Below are positions 37,077-46,683 of a DNA stretch of 64,000 bases, piece by piece. A model generated the notes under the pieces. The model saw only the letters and a program-made list of their open reading frames with translations, was not told where the DNA came from and ran no database searches. This DNA is from Streptosporangiaceae bacterium NEAU-GS5 (GTDB taxonomy: Bacteria; Actinomycetota; Actinomycetes; Streptosporangiales; Streptosporangiaceae), in the NCBI GenBank assembly GCA_017592665.1, contig JAGFNW010000008.1, positions 186,001 through 250,000 of the forward strand, in the 5' to 3' direction. The number at the start of each line of letters is the position of its first letter. Position 1 is the stretch's first letter. The translations under genes were made by a program, and so were the position numbers.

Positions 37077-39013
37077 TCGAGTTGCGTTTCGTTCCCCTGG
37101 ATCCTCAGTCGTTCAACGACCGATTCCTGCTGGCCGGCATCGAGGAACCCGATCTCACGCTGGGCGCGTTCCTCCGGCAGGAGTCCGCGCTCAGCCTGGA
37201 TCCCATCGATCCCGATCTCCTGGAGATCCCGCTCAGCCGCCTGATCATCCATGTCTGCGCGGCCGACCCCGCTGTGCCGCTCTATCTGCCACCGTTCGTC
37301 GACCTGACCAGGGCGGCGTCACGATCTGCCGAGGAGCGGGCCGCACCGGCGACGCCGGCCCCCAAACCGGTGGTCATCACGCCCGCCGGCACCGGGCACC
37401 CGGAGGAGCTCAGTGAGCGCAGCGCCGTGCTCATCGCCCACGACTCGGACATCACGCGCGCCGCGGCCTACCTCGACAGTGGTCTTTCGATCCTCATCCG
37501 CAGCGAGAAGCTGCTGGTCGAGCACCTGGCACAGGAGATCGCCGGAAGGGCCGGACGCGCACCCCGGTTCGTCACGGCCGCCACGAACAGCGCCGCCGAC
37601 CCCATGGGATTGGGCGGCGGGCGACGGGCGGCGCTGCTGACGGCACTCCAGCAGGCGGTCCATGACGCCAAGCCTGGAGAGGTGGTCGTGGTGCCGCATC
37701 TCGACCTGCTGGCGGGCGGCAGTGACGCGGCGCTCACCGCCGAGGCCCGCGAACTGACCGACGTGCTCTACGAGCGCAGCGACTGCATCCTGCTCGCCTT
37801 CACCGACCCGTCGCTGATGGTGCCCGAGGTCCTCGCCAACAGATTCGCGGTGCGGCTGGCCATCGACATCCTGCCCCGGCAGGTGCGTACGGCCGAAGGC
37901 ACGGTCATGCCGATCGGGACGGCGCTGGTCACCCAGGCCGAGGCCGCACTGTTTCACGGCTTCGACGCATCCGGCCTCTACAAGTACATCGCGGGCATGA
38001 ACGCCGTACGACTGCGTCATGCCCTCAGGTTCGCCTATCACCAGAACCGTGCGACCGCGCCGGACACCACCTTCGCCGACCTGCTGCAGGAGCTGCGCAG
38101 CTTCAAGGCCAGGACGTCGAGCTCGTTCGAGGTGCCGACGGTCACGTTCGGTGAGATAGGCGGATACGACGAGGTCAAGGTAGAACTGCGGCGGGCCATA
38201 AAGATCATCGGAGGTGCGGGAGACCTACCCGACAGGCTCCGTCCCGACCTCGTGCCGCGCGGATTCATATTCCACGGGCCACCCGGCACCGGCAAGACGC
38301 TCTTCGCCAAAGCCGCCGCCAACGCGCTCAAGGCGACGATCCTGGTGGTCTCGGGCCCCGAGGTCACCGACATGTACGTGGGCGAGAGTGAGCGCAAGGT
38401 TCGCGAGCTGTTCGCCGAAGCCCGCAGGAACGCTCCCAGCGTCGTGGTCTTCGACGAGTTCGACTCGATCGCGGCCCGCAGAACCGGGCGCGACGACGGC
38501 GGCAGCCGCGCGGGCAACGCGATCGTGGCCCAGTTGCTGACCGAACTGGACGGTTTTCGGCCGGAGGTGCCAGTGCTGATCATCGGCACCACGAACCGCA
38601 TCGACCTGATCGACTCCGCGCTGCTGAGACCCAGCCGGTTCCGCCCCGTGAAGATCGACCTGCCGGACAAGGTCGCCCGCAGAAAGATAGCGGCCGTGCA
38701 CGCCGCGCACTTCGGCGTGCCGATCTCAGAATCGCTGCTCGACCGCGTCGCCCAGGCCACCGACAAGATGAATGGCGATGAGATCCGGTCCATCTTCCGC
38801 GACGCCCGCGCGGACGAGCTCGTCGGAGAGCCGCCGCGTCCGGCCGGCCCCCGCCGCCTCGGCGAACTCGTCGGTGCCCTCCGCCTGGCGCAGCAGGAAC
38901 GCGACGCGGGGCCGGACGCCAATCTCCGCCGCCGAGGACATGGCGGACGGGGACGCAGAGACCTGCCGGTGTTGTCCGGCCCGAGCAATCCCGAGGAGGA
39001 CAGGCGGACGTGA
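37073..39013 (+). CDS. FtsH/Cdc48-type AAA+ ATPase without a protease domain, 646 aa
   Basis: The C-terminal AAA module is intact: Walker A GPPGTGKTLFAKA, Walker B VVVFDEFDSIAARR, sensor/second region GTTNRIDLIDSALLRPSRFR with the conserved Arg. It is preceded by a degenerate AAA-like region (about residues 120-310: VLIAHDSD, VVVVPHLDLLAGG) lacking a P-loop. There is no transmembrane segment and no HExxH protease motif, so it is an unfoldase/segregase-type motor, not a true FtsH. Both ends overlap neighbours by 4 bases. In context it is a candidate reader or remodeler of conjugated proteins. Confidence 0.88.
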   Translation: MIELRFVPLDPQSFNDRFLLAGIEEPDLTLGAFLRQESALSLDPIDPDLLEIPLSRLIIHVCAADPAVPLYLPPFVDLTRAASRSAEERAAPATPAPKPVVITPAGTGHPEELSERSAVLIAHDSDITRAAAYLDSGLSILIRSEKLLVEHLAQEIAGRAGRAPRFVTAATNSAADPMGLGGGRRAALLTALQQAVHDAKPGEVVVVPHLDLLAGGSDAALTAEARELTDVLYERSDCILLAFTDPSLMVPEVLANRFAVRLAIDILPRQVRTAEGTVMPIGTALVTQAEAALFHGFDASGLYKYIAGMNAVRLRHALRFAYHQNRATAPDTTFADLLQELRSFKARTSSSFEVPTVTFGEIGGYDEVKVELRRAIKIIGGAGDLPDRLRPDLVPRGFIFHGPPGTGKTLFAKAAANALKATILVVSGPEVTDMYVGESERKVRELFAEARRNAPSVVVFDEFDSIAARRTGRDDGGSRAGNAIVAQLLTELDGFRPEVPVLIIGTTNRIDLIDSALLRPSRFRPVKIDLPDKVARRKIAAVHAAHFGVPISESLLDRVAQATDKMNGDEIRSIFRDARADELVGEPPRPAGPRRLGELVGALRLAQQERDAGPDANLRRRGHGGRGRRDLPVLSGPSNPEEDRRT

Positions 39014-40209
39014 GTGAGAGCGTGCTGGACAGAGAGACGCTGCTCAAGGGCAGGACGTACGCGACCAGGCTGGCGGATGTGAAGAACGGCTTCGTGGGAA
39101 GGGAGGAGGCGGTCGACCTGATCGCGCTGGCCCTGCTCTGCCGTGAGCACGCTCTGCTGATCGGACCTCCGGGAACCGCGAAGACCAGCTTGATGGAGCG
39201 CTTCCGTGTGCTACTCGACGCGCGGTACTTCGCCTACCTGCTGACCAGGTTCACCGAGCCCGCCGAGTTGTTCGGCCCCATCGACTTCCAGCGATTCAAG
39301 AAGGACAGCGTTTACCGGCTGAACACGGCCGGCATGCTGCCCGAGGCCCAGATCGCCTTTCTTGACGAGATCTTCCAGGGCAGCAGCGCGATCTTGAATT
39401 CGCTGCTCACCATCATCAACGAACGCCGGATCTACAACGGCTCCGAGCGCGTCAACGTCGAACTGGTCACCTTGCTCGGGTCGTCCAACGAGATCCCCGA
39501 TGATCCGCTGCTCGCCGCGTTCTCCGACCGCTTCCTGCTGCGCTGCCGGCTCGACTATGTGGCCGACGACGCGCTGGACAACGTGCTGGACCTCGGCTGG
39601 CGAGGCGAACAGGAGATCATCTTGCGAGCCGTCGGCGACTCGGCCGCGAACGGCGGCGCCAAACCCGGATTCAGCCTGGAGGACCTGCAGCTTCTCCAGC
39701 GTGCCGTCGCCGACATCGACCTGTCGGCGATCCGGGGTCCGTTCGCCACGATCCTTCGGTCGTTCCGTGCCGAGGGCGTCGCCTTCTCCGACCGCAGAGC
39801 GGTCAAGGCCATGAAGACGTTCGCCGCACATGCGTTGCTCGGCGGACGGAAGAAGGCGGAATTGCTGGACCTGGCCCCGCTTGTGCATCTGTGGTCCTCC
39901 CCCCGCGACGAGCCCTCGATCCGCCGGATCGTCGCCGACCACGACATCCCCGTGGACGTCGGCACGCGAGTGGTGAGGGATCCGGCCGAGGTCAAGTTCG
40001 AGCTGCGCCAGCTCATCCGGCAGCGCGAGCATGTGTCGTCCCACGACGAATGCCGCGAGCTGCTGCGGCGCCTGCATCGGCTGACCGTCGAGCTGCGACG
40101 GGACCACCCGGAAAGCCGCGAGCTGGCGGCGGACGTCGCCGCTGCGCAGCGAGACGTCCTCGACATGTATCGGGAGAAGTACGCAGAGGAGGGACTCTAC
40201 GGTGTGTAA
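39010..40209 (+). CDS. MoxR-family AAA+ ATPase, 399 aa
   Basis: Walker A LLIGPPGTAKTSLMER, Walker B IAFLDEIFQGSSAILN, then LLTIINERRIYNG and LGSSNEIPDD, the classic MoxR series. The helical lid region follows. GTG at 39010 overlaps the AAA+ stop (GTGA). MoxR ATPases usually act with a von Willebrand A protein. A vWA-like domain occurs at the end of the 1053-aa protein three genes downstream. FtsH-type AAA, MoxR and vWA together correspond to the ternary conflict-system architecture reported for actinobacteria. Confidence 0.92.
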   Translation: MSESVLDRETLLKGRTYATRLADVKNGFVGREEAVDLIALALLCREHALLIGPPGTAKTSLMERFRVLLDARYFAYLLTRFTEPAELFGPIDFQRFKKDSVYRLNTAGMLPEAQIAFLDEIFQGSSAILNSLLTIINERRIYNGSERVNVELVTLLGSSNEIPDDPLLAAFSDRFLLRCRLDYVADDALDNVLDLGWRGEQEIILRAVGDSAANGGAKPGFSLEDLQLLQRAVADIDLSAIRGPFATILRSFRAEGVAFSDRRAVKAMKTFAAHALLGGRKKAELLDLAPLVHLWSSPRDEPSIRRIVADHDIPVDVGTRVVRDPAEVKFELRQLIRQREHVSSHDECRELLRRLHRLTVELRRDHPESRELAADVAAAQRDVLDMYREKYAEEGLYGV

Positions 40210-40975
40210 CCCCCGCCGCGTCCGCGTACGCACGACTCGGGAACTCGCTCAATCCTGGGAGCGTGAGGTGCGCCGACGAGTCACGCTCCGCGGCACGGCT
40301 CACGGCGAGGCTCGCATCCGAGAACCACTCGGCACGTCCCTCGGCGCCCCCACCCTGGCCGCGTTACCTGCGGCACTTGCCCATGCTGAGGGATGGCGGC
40401 GCGAAGAACACCGATACGTCCACTCGCTAGAAGGCGGTTATGTCGCCTATCTCCCAGAAAGCCGGGAGATAGAGATCGTCGCCACCGGCCAGCGGGGCGT
40501 GGAAGCGGCCGGCGACGCGGGCATGCTGCTCCGCGGCGAGCTCACTGAGACCTTCGAGGCCGAGGGCGAAGGGGTGTATTACACCGACGGCGAAGGCGGC
40601 CACACGCCGGCGTCGGCCCGGCGGGTCGCCGAAACCCGCGCCCAGCATGCGCTTGATCACCAGGTCAGAGATGCCCTGCACGCCGCGCAGGAGGCAGCCG
40701 AGCTGCGCGAGGCCGCCGCCCTGGAATCCGACGCCGGCTCCCGGGCGCGAAACGAACTTGACCGGCGGACCGCGGAGGTCTCCGAGGAACTGCGGCGGGA
40801 CGCGGCGCTTCGGCTGGAGGCCGTCGGAGTCCAGGCGCGCAACGCGTTCCATCGGGTCCTGGCGGTGGCGTATCGCGACGCGATCCTCGCCTACGCCAGG
40901 TCACGCGGGGCGCTCGGCGTCGTGTGCGCGGAGCGGGACGGAGTGGTGGACATCCAGTTTGAGCTCGAGGTGTGA
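40202..40975 (+). CDS. Unknown protein of the MoxR/vWA module, 257 aa
   Basis: GTG at 40202 overlaps the MoxR stop by 8 bases. The central part has beta-strand character (GGYVAYLPESREIEIVATG) and the C-terminal half is a charged Ala/Glu/Arg helix, possibly coiled (about 155-225), ending in a strand (VVDIQFELEV). No catalytic motif or membrane segment is seen. The position between MoxR and vWA-type genes suggests a structural partner of the complex. Family unknown to me. Confidence 0.6.
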   Translation: MCNPRRVRVRTTRELAQSWEREVRRRVTLRGTAHGEARIREPLGTSLGAPTLAALPAALAHAEGWRREEHRYVHSLEGGYVAYLPESREIEIVATGQRGVEAAGDAGMLLRGELTETFEAEGEGVYYTDGEGGHTPASARRVAETRAQHALDHQVRDALHAAQEAAELREAAALESDAGSRARNELDRRTAEVSEELRRDAALRLEAVGVQARNAFHRVLAVAYRDAILAYARSRGALGVVCAERDGVVDIQFELEV

Positions 40976-40976
40976 G

Positions 40977-41237
40977 ATGCGGATCAGAGTCAGCTTCCGT
41001 TACGACAGCTCCACCGGCGATGTCCAGGTGTTCCAGGTCAGCCAGGCTGACGACGCACCACGCACACCGGATCACGATCGCCGCCACGAGGCCGCCACCA
41101 GCGACGTCGCCCGGGTCGTAGCGCAGAATCCGACGATCGACGAGGTCCCCGACGAGGAGCCCGCACCACGGATCCACGAACGCGCGGACATCGAATCCCA
41201 GCAACGTGCTGAGCGGCGACGGCATGGCCAGTCCTGA
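40977..41237 (+). CDS. Small hairpin-plus-acidic-tail protein, 86 aa
   Basis: The ATG is two bases after the previous stop. The N-terminus is a likely beta-hairpin (MRIRVSFRYDSSTGDVQVFQ). The rest is hydrophilic and probably disordered or helical (DEVPDEEPAPR). It overlaps the next gene by 14 bases. Unknown function. Its tight packing in the operon argues that it is a real component. Confidence 0.6.
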   Translation: MRIRVSFRYDSSTGDVQVFQVSQADDAPRTPDHDRRHEAATSDVARVVAQNPTIDEVPDEEPAPRIHERADIESQQRAERRRHGQS

Positions 41238-42135
41238 GCTGGGTCCACTTGAGCGCGCCGGCTCCTGCTACCTGCGCGCCGGCGACCTGGCGTCCGCGGC
41301 CCGCTGCTACCTGGACGCCGGGGCCTATTTACGCGCCGCCAACCTGTACGAGCAGGTGGGAGACTATCGCGGTGCCGTGGAGGCGCTGACGGCCGGCGAG
41401 ATTTCGATGGACGCGGCGTGGATCCTCGCCGACCGTCTCGGGGACACAACGGAGGCACGCCGCCGTGTCCCCGATCCCGGGCGCTCTCCCTGGGCCGGCA
41501 CCCCGCTTGGCAGCGCCGAGGAGGCGTGGCGAATCCTGGCTCCAGAATTCGACTCCAGAGCTCATCTAGGCGCTCTCCCGCGTCCGACCAGGACCGACAT
41601 AGAGAACGCGCTGGTCACGCTTGCCCTGACGCCCGATGATCCAGAAATCACGCAGCGAGTCGACATGAGTCGTCGGAAGGCTCGTGATCTCAAGGAGGGC
41701 GGCATCGACGTGCAGGACTTCGAGACTGCGGCCGCCTTCCGGGACGTCGAGAGGCGCATGCAGTCGATGCAGCAAATCCTGTCTGACATGGGCTCGGAGT
41801 CCCGCGCCCAGCAGCAGCAATCGCTGCTTGAGCGGCTGGTCCTCGCCCGCTGCGATGTGGCGGAGCGGGCACCCGAGCGGCAGATCCTGCCAGTGCTGGC
41901 CGACGCCCGGGCAGCGCTGCGGTGGCCGGAGTCGGCCACAGATCAGCGGACCGAGGACTGGGCGGTGACAGTCGCCACCGCGATGCCCCGCTTCGACCAT
42001 GTGGCGCTCATCTTCGCCACGTCGGTCCAAGCGCGTCGGACAGGCGCGGTCAGACGCTGGCAGAGCTGGTCTGAGCGAATGTTCGGGACCCGGCTGGTCC
42101 TGCCGACCGAGCCCGAGCCGGAGCCGGAGCAATAG
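41224..42135 (+). CDS. TPR-like repeat protein of the MoxR/vWA module, 303 aa
   Basis: Residues 5-85 hold three or four short helical hairpins (GSCYLRAGDLASAARCYLDA, AANLYEQVGDYRGAVEALTA), a TPR-like arrangement. The remainder is helical with a Gln-rich segment (SRAQQQQSLLERL) and ends in a Glu/Pro tail. ATG at 41224 is taken over 41206 to limit overlap. Neither has a strong ribosome site. It lies 9 bp before the Clp-N/vWA gene. The related hairpin at the end of the divergent 721-aa Clp-N protein suggests that the two bind a common partner. Confidence 0.6.
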   Translation: MASPELGPLERAGSCYLRAGDLASAARCYLDAGAYLRAANLYEQVGDYRGAVEALTAGEISMDAAWILADRLGDTTEARRRVPDPGRSPWAGTPLGSAEEAWRILAPEFDSRAHLGALPRPTRTDIENALVTLALTPDDPEITQRVDMSRRKARDLKEGGIDVQDFETAAAFRDVERRMQSMQQILSDMGSESRAQQQQSLLERLVLARCDVAERAPERQILPVLADARAALRWPESATDQRTEDWAVTVATAMPRFDHVALIFATSVQARRTGAVRRWQSWSERMFGTRLVLPTEPEPEPEQ

Positions 42136-42144
42136 GAGGTTCCT

Positions 42145-45100
42145 GTGTTCGAGAAGTACACCGACCGTGCGCGGCGGGTTATCGTCCTGGCTCAGGAAGA
42201 AGCCCGGATGCTCAACCACAACTACATCGGGACCGAGCACATTTTGCTTGGTTTGATCCATGAGAGTGAAGGCGTGGCGGCCAAGGCGTTGGAGAGCCTG
42301 GGGATCAGTCTTGAGAGGGTGCGTCAGCAGGTCGAGGAGATCATCGGGCAGGGGATTTCGGCGCCGTCGGGGCATATTCCGTTCACGCCGCGGGCCAAGA
42401 AGGTGGTGGAGCTGTCGCTGCGCGAGGCGTTGCAGCTGGGGCATAACTACATCGGGACCGAGCATATTCTGCTGGCTCTGATTCGTGAGGGTGAAGGCGT
42501 CGCGGCGCAGGTGCTGCTGACGCTGGGGACGGATCTGAATCGGGTGCGCCAGCAGGTGATCCAGTTGCTGCACTCCTACCAAGGCAAGGGGCCGGCAGTA
42601 AACGTGCCGGCCACAGCCCTCTCCCCAGTGCCCTATACCGAGGAGGCGGCGGACGTGCTGGCCGCAGCCGACGCCGAGGCGCGAATGTTCGGCCACGATG
42701 TGACGGGCTGTGAGCATCTTCTGCTGTCGATCGCGAAGACCGAGTATGGCGCCGCAGCGGAGGCCCTGCGGTCCTTGGGCGCCTTTTGGCAAGCCGTCTA
42801 CCGCATGGTGGAAGCGGCCCCGATAAGCAGGGGGAAACATACGGGTCAGCGGACATCGACTTTAAGATTCGTGTTGGACAACTTGGGCCCGGCAGAAGCC
42901 GCGTCCTGGCAGGCGGATCGGCTCTCCGTCGACCATCTCCTACTCTGCCTGCTCCAATTGCCGTCTTTCAGTGGAACAACTCTCAGCAGACTTGATGTCA
43001 ACCCGGCCGAGCTCCGCACCCGAGTCGAGACGACGCTACGCGGGCAGGAGCCACAGGAATCTGAGCCGGTGCCCGGCTACTCGCGATTCGACGATCCCGC
43101 ACGGCAATCCCTGAAAAGGGCGGCCGCCGAGGCCCACCAGGTAACGGGCTACACCACGATAGGCACCCCTCACATGCTTCTTGGCCTGATCGGCCAGAGC
43201 GACGGTCACGCGTCCAAAATCCTCGGCTCCTTCGGCATCTCGCTGGAATCTGCCCGGGACTTCATCGACGGCCGCATCGACGGGAATCCGCACATAGAAA
43301 GGTCTGAGCCCGCGCTCAGCCCAGAGGCGGTGGAGGTCCTTGGGGCTGCCGTGCGCGAGGCCGACGCGTTCGGTCATGCGCAGATCGGCACCGAGCACAT
43401 CCTCCTCGGTCTCTTGCCCGCACTGGATACCGCCGCCATTCTTTCCGCCCTCGGCGCAGATCTCGACGAAATTCGCGAGCGGGTCCAGACTGTACTTCGA
43501 CCCATGCAAGAGCTTCGCGCACCAAGGGATGAATCCGGCCTCTTCGCCAGATTCACCGATTCAGCCCGACGAGCCGTCCATAACTCCGGAATGCGGTCAG
43601 AAGCATTGGGTCACGGTCCCGTCCTTGGCGAGAACCTTATCCTGACTTTCCTTCGCGAGTATCCCGCGTCTCAACCCTATATGATTGCGCAGGATCCCCT
43701 GATCTCGCATTGCTATGCGACTGTGATGCTCATCCTGCTGGGCCTGGACCAGCAGACACTGGGAGCCGCTCTCATGGACGCGATGAGATCAGGCGAAAGC
43801 CCGGCACGTGATCACATCCCACTCGAGATACAGACGGAGGGAGTCTGTAAGGCTTCCGTCCGAGAGTCGCTTCAACTCGGCCATAACTTCATCTCCACCG
43901 GTCATCTGCTGTGCGCCATCGTCAGAGATGAGCAGAACAGCGCAGGACAGATTCTGCGCGATCGGGGCGTGACGGTCGACGAGTGCCGCGCGATACTGCT
44001 CAGAATGCTCGGCCACTCCCCTCAGAGAGCCCAGGCTCCATCCTCACGACCGCGTCTGAGTCCGATAGAGGAATGGGCCGCAGTTCAGACGGCCACACTG
44101 GGCGGAACGATTTCCGGCGCCGACACGAGCGGCTGCGCCACCGGTCTGGCCGCTCTGTCCGACGGCGGACTCATCGTTCCTTTCGGGCTGCTGGTGGATC
44201 TCATCGGGATGCTGGGCGGATCCGAACCTCATGACCGGACCCTGCGTCCCCTGGTCAGATCCGAGGGGGTCAGGTTATTGCGCGACCTGAAATGGCCGCT
44301 CACCGCACGGGTCGGCCTGGCGGCACTCCTGCTCGGCGAACTGCCGCCGGATCCGGCCCTCCGGCCACCCGCCTCGTCAGCGTCTGATCTGCGCGCAGCC
44401 CTAATGAACACCCTGCGCAAGGGAGGAAACCGCCCGACGCGTCCTCAGCCGTCGCCGGTTCCCGCCATCGTCGCAGCGGCCGAGCGAGTCAACGCGCAGA
44501 CCGTCACCATGCTGACCATCCTCGGGCCCGAGACCGTCGCCGCAGATCCCGTGCTTCCGCTCCGGGTCCGCGACCGCATCGCGACGTTCCCCCTGCTCAC
44601 GTCCCGCCAGAACACAGTCCTTTCCACCGTCGCCACGGGCATGCACTCGGACGCCCTCGCACGCACCGGCTCCACCGCAGGTGGACCCGGATTCAACGGG
44701 GTCAGCAGGAAAGGGAAGATTACTAACTTGCTTCCCACGCAGCTGGCGCTTCCCGAGGACATCCTCACTCACCGCTATGCCGGACAGGAGCTCATCTACA
44801 GGCTGCACGAGACGGATGTGGTGGCCCCGCCGACGCCAGTCACCGTAGTCCTCGACACGACACCACCCACCTTCGGCCGGATCGAGACCATCCTCAGGAT
44901 CGTCGCCCACGCGATCACGACCACCATGTGGGCCGAGCACGTTTCGCCGACGCTTATCACCCTCGACCGACCGCATCACCCTCGCTTGCTGGACAATCCC
45001 ACGGACCTGCTCGCTATCTGGTCGGCGCGCACTTTGGCCGCCCCTGAGCTGTCCGCCGCACTGGCATCGGCCGACGGCACCGGCAACGAGACGACGATCG

Positions 45101-45306
45101 TGCTCACCCACCATCACCTGGCCCGTGATCACCCGATCCTGCCCGGCCCCCGGCTCCGGCTGCTGACCGCGCACGCGCCAGGAGACGAGCCGGCTGACCG
45201 TCCACGACACCGTCACCACATCCACCTCCCTGTGGACCCGGCGCCGGGCCAGGTGGCGCACGCGGTCCAACGGCTCCTGGCCCCCGCGGAACCCGGGTTG
45301 GTGTAG
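42145..45306 (+). CDS. Eight-repeat Clp-N protein with C-terminal vWA-like domain, 1053 aa
   Basis: Residues 1-150 are almost a copy of a ClpC N-domain ([57 protein letters not shown]). Six more, increasingly diverged Clp-N repeats follow to about residue 630 (landmarks [58 protein letters not shown]). The last third resembles the vWA subunit of MoxR ternary systems: [19 protein letters not shown], then [13 protein letters not shown], where a MIDAS DxSxS would be but is degenerate. No ClpC ATPase module is present. AGGAGG lies seven bases before the ATG. Codon choice in the first 450 bp differs from the rest of the gene. Confidence 0.85.
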   Translation: MFEKYTDRARRVIVLAQEEARMLNHNYIGTEHILLGLIHESEGVAAKALESLGISLERVRQQVEEIIGQGISAPSGHIPFTPRAKKVVELSLREALQLGHNYIGTEHILLALIREGEGVAAQVLLTLGTDLNRVRQQVIQLLHSYQGKGPAVNVPATALSPVPYTEEAADVLAAADAEARMFGHDVTGCEHLLLSIAKTEYGAAAEALRSLGAFWQAVYRMVEAAPISRGKHTGQRTSTLRFVLDNLGPAEAASWQADRLSVDHLLLCLLQLPSFSGTTLSRLDVNPAELRTRVETTLRGQEPQESEPVPGYSRFDDPARQSLKRAAAEAHQVTGYTTIGTPHMLLGLIGQSDGHASKILGSFGISLESARDFIDGRIDGNPHIERSEPALSPEAVEVLGAAVREADAFGHAQIGTEHILLGLLPALDTAAILSALGADLDEIRERVQTVLRPMQELRAPRDESGLFARFTDSARRAVHNSGMRSEALGHGPVLGENLILTFLREYPASQPYMIAQDPLISHCYATVMLILLGLDQQTLGAALMDAMRSGESPARDHIPLEIQTEGVCKASVRESLQLGHNFISTGHLLCAIVRDEQNSAGQILRDRGVTVDECRAILLRMLGHSPQRAQAPSSRPRLSPIEEWAAVQTATLGGTISGADTSGCATGLAALSDGGLIVPFGLLVDLIGMLGGSEPHDRTLRPLVRSEGVRLLRDLKWPLTARVGLAALLLGELPPDPALRPPASSASDLRAALMNTLRKGGNRPTRPQPSPVPAIVAAAERVNAQTVTMLTILGPETVAADPVLPLRVRDRIATFPLLTSRQNTVLSTVATGMHSDALARTGSTAGGPGFNGVSRKGKITNLLPTQLALPEDILTHRYAGQELIYRLHETDVVAPPTPVTVVLDTTPPTFGRIETILRIVAHAITTTMWAEHVSPTLITLDRPHHPRLLDNPTDLLAIWSARTLAAPELSAALASADGTGNETTIVLTHHHLARDHPILPGPRLRLLTAHAPGDEPADRPRHRHHIHLPVDPAPGQVAHAVQRLLAPAEPGLV

Positions 45307-45309
45307 GGG

Positions 45310-46329
45310 ATGCGGTGGACGCCCGCCGTGCTGTACAGCCCGGACGGCCCGGCACAGAGCAGGATCCGCTGCGACGCGTGCCCCATGAGGTGCCTCCTCG
45401 ACGACGGCGAGGTGGGCCGGTGCCACGTGCGCCGCCGGACTGGACGAGTGATGGAGACGGCGACCTTCGCCACCTCGGTCCGGAATATCGACGCCATCGA
45501 GCGCAAGCCGTTCTACCACTACAAGCCGGGAAGCCGGGCGATCACCCTTGCCGCCCCTGGATGCACGTTCCGCTGCGACTACTGCGTGAACCATACGATC
45601 TCTCAGTACGGCCGGGAGCCCGGCCGGATCTGGTCGGCGTCACCGGTGGATCCCGCCGAAGTGGTCGCCGCCGCCGCGGAGGCAGGGGCCTGCGTCGCGC
45701 TCTCCTACACCGAGCCGTCCTTGGCGCCGGAGCTGACTCTCGCCCTGGCCGAGCACGGGTCGGCCGCCGGTGTCGACGTGGTCTGGAAGAGCAACGGCTT
45801 CCTCACTCCTGAAGCCGTCACCCTGGTCGCCCCCGCTCTCGCGGCCGTCAATCTCGACATCAAAGCGGCGGACGAGCATTCCCACCATCGCCTCACGGGT
45901 GCGCCGTTACGGCCCGTCCTTGACACCTTCCATGCGTTCGCCGCGCTCGGCGTCTGGATGGAGGTGTCCACTCCCCTGATTCCCGGAGTGAGCGACCACC
46001 CCAGCCAGCTGAAGACGATCGCCCGACTCATCGCCGCCGTAGATCGCGAGATTCCCTGGCATCTGCTCCGCTTCACACCGACATTCCGGCTGGCTTCGGC
46101 TTCGCCGACCAGCCCGCATGCGCTCGCCCGGGCAGTCGACATCGGCCGGGAGGCGGGGCTGCGGTACGTCTACGTAGAACGCGCGCTGGGCGAGGCCGGC
46201 CGGTCGACGCGCTGCCCAGGGTGCGGTCAGCTGGTGGTTCGGCGTGGGATATGGGAGACCACGGCGGTGTCGATCACCGCTGGGGGCTGCGGGCACTGTG
46301 GTGTGCCGCTGGCGGGCCGCTGGCGCTAG
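45310..46329 (+). CDS. AmmeMemoRadiSam-type radical SAM protein, 339 aa
   Basis: Radical SAM cluster CTFRCDYC (CxxxCxxC) follows GSRAITLAAPG. An N-terminal Cys set (CDACPMRC ... GRCHVR) and a C-terminal zinc-ribbon-like CPGCGQ ... CGHCG are as in the radical SAM partner of MEMO and AMMECR1. It begins four bases after the vWA-like gene and ends the operon. No MEMO or AMMECR1 gene is in the window, so its substrate is open. It may modify a component or a target of the conjugation system, or simply be a passenger. Confidence 0.85.
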   Translation: MRWTPAVLYSPDGPAQSRIRCDACPMRCLLDDGEVGRCHVRRRTGRVMETATFATSVRNIDAIERKPFYHYKPGSRAITLAAPGCTFRCDYCVNHTISQYGREPGRIWSASPVDPAEVVAAAAEAGACVALSYTEPSLAPELTLALAEHGSAAGVDVVWKSNGFLTPEAVTLVAPALAAVNLDIKAADEHSHHRLTGAPLRPVLDTFHAFAALGVWMEVSTPLIPGVSDHPSQLKTIARLIAAVDREIPWHLLRFTPTFRLASASPTSPHALARAVDIGREAGLRYVYVERALGEAGRSTRCPGCGQLVVRRGIWETTAVSITAGGCGHCGVPLAGRWR

Positions 46330-46539
46330 ACCGCAAACGCTGCTGGCGAGCTCAAACATCTGGGCCATCGAGTGTCCCCCACCATCGTCCGTATGATCCG
46401 GCCGCCTCAGCGCGGCCGCTACGATCAGCCGGCCGAAGACGGAAACTCTGGGGGTGTGGGGTACGAAAACTCGAATTCGGACATTGACGTGCGGTTTTGT
46501 CGCCCGTCCGCGACCACGCTGTGGATCTTCTATGCGGCG

Positions 46540-46655
46540 GCGCTTGGCCAGGTTGACGGATCCGTTCAGTGGCATCGGGGGCCAATAATCCAGTGACCGG
46601 TGCGAACGTCGCCGGTTGTAATGATCAACATAGGTTGTAGCACGGCCCCGCCACC
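46540..46655 (-). pseudogene. C-terminal scrap of an rve-type transposase
   Basis: On the minus strand TYVDHYNRRRSHRSLDYWPP matches the end of IS3/IS481-type integrases (YN..RPHRSL). It abuts the opposite-strand remnant that begins near 46684. No intact frame. Confidence 0.65.
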
Positions 46656-46683
46656 TCGAGCCGGGAGTAGTCGAAACTGGAAT

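Noticed and set aside
37073-39013. Annotation as a true FtsH protease
   Set aside because: No membrane segments and no HExxH metalloprotease site are present. Only the AAA module is of that type.
42145-45306. Annotation as ClpC ATPase
   Set aside because: The N-domain is ClpC-like, but no Walker A/B ATPase module follows. The protein continues with more Clp-N repeats and a vWA-like domain.
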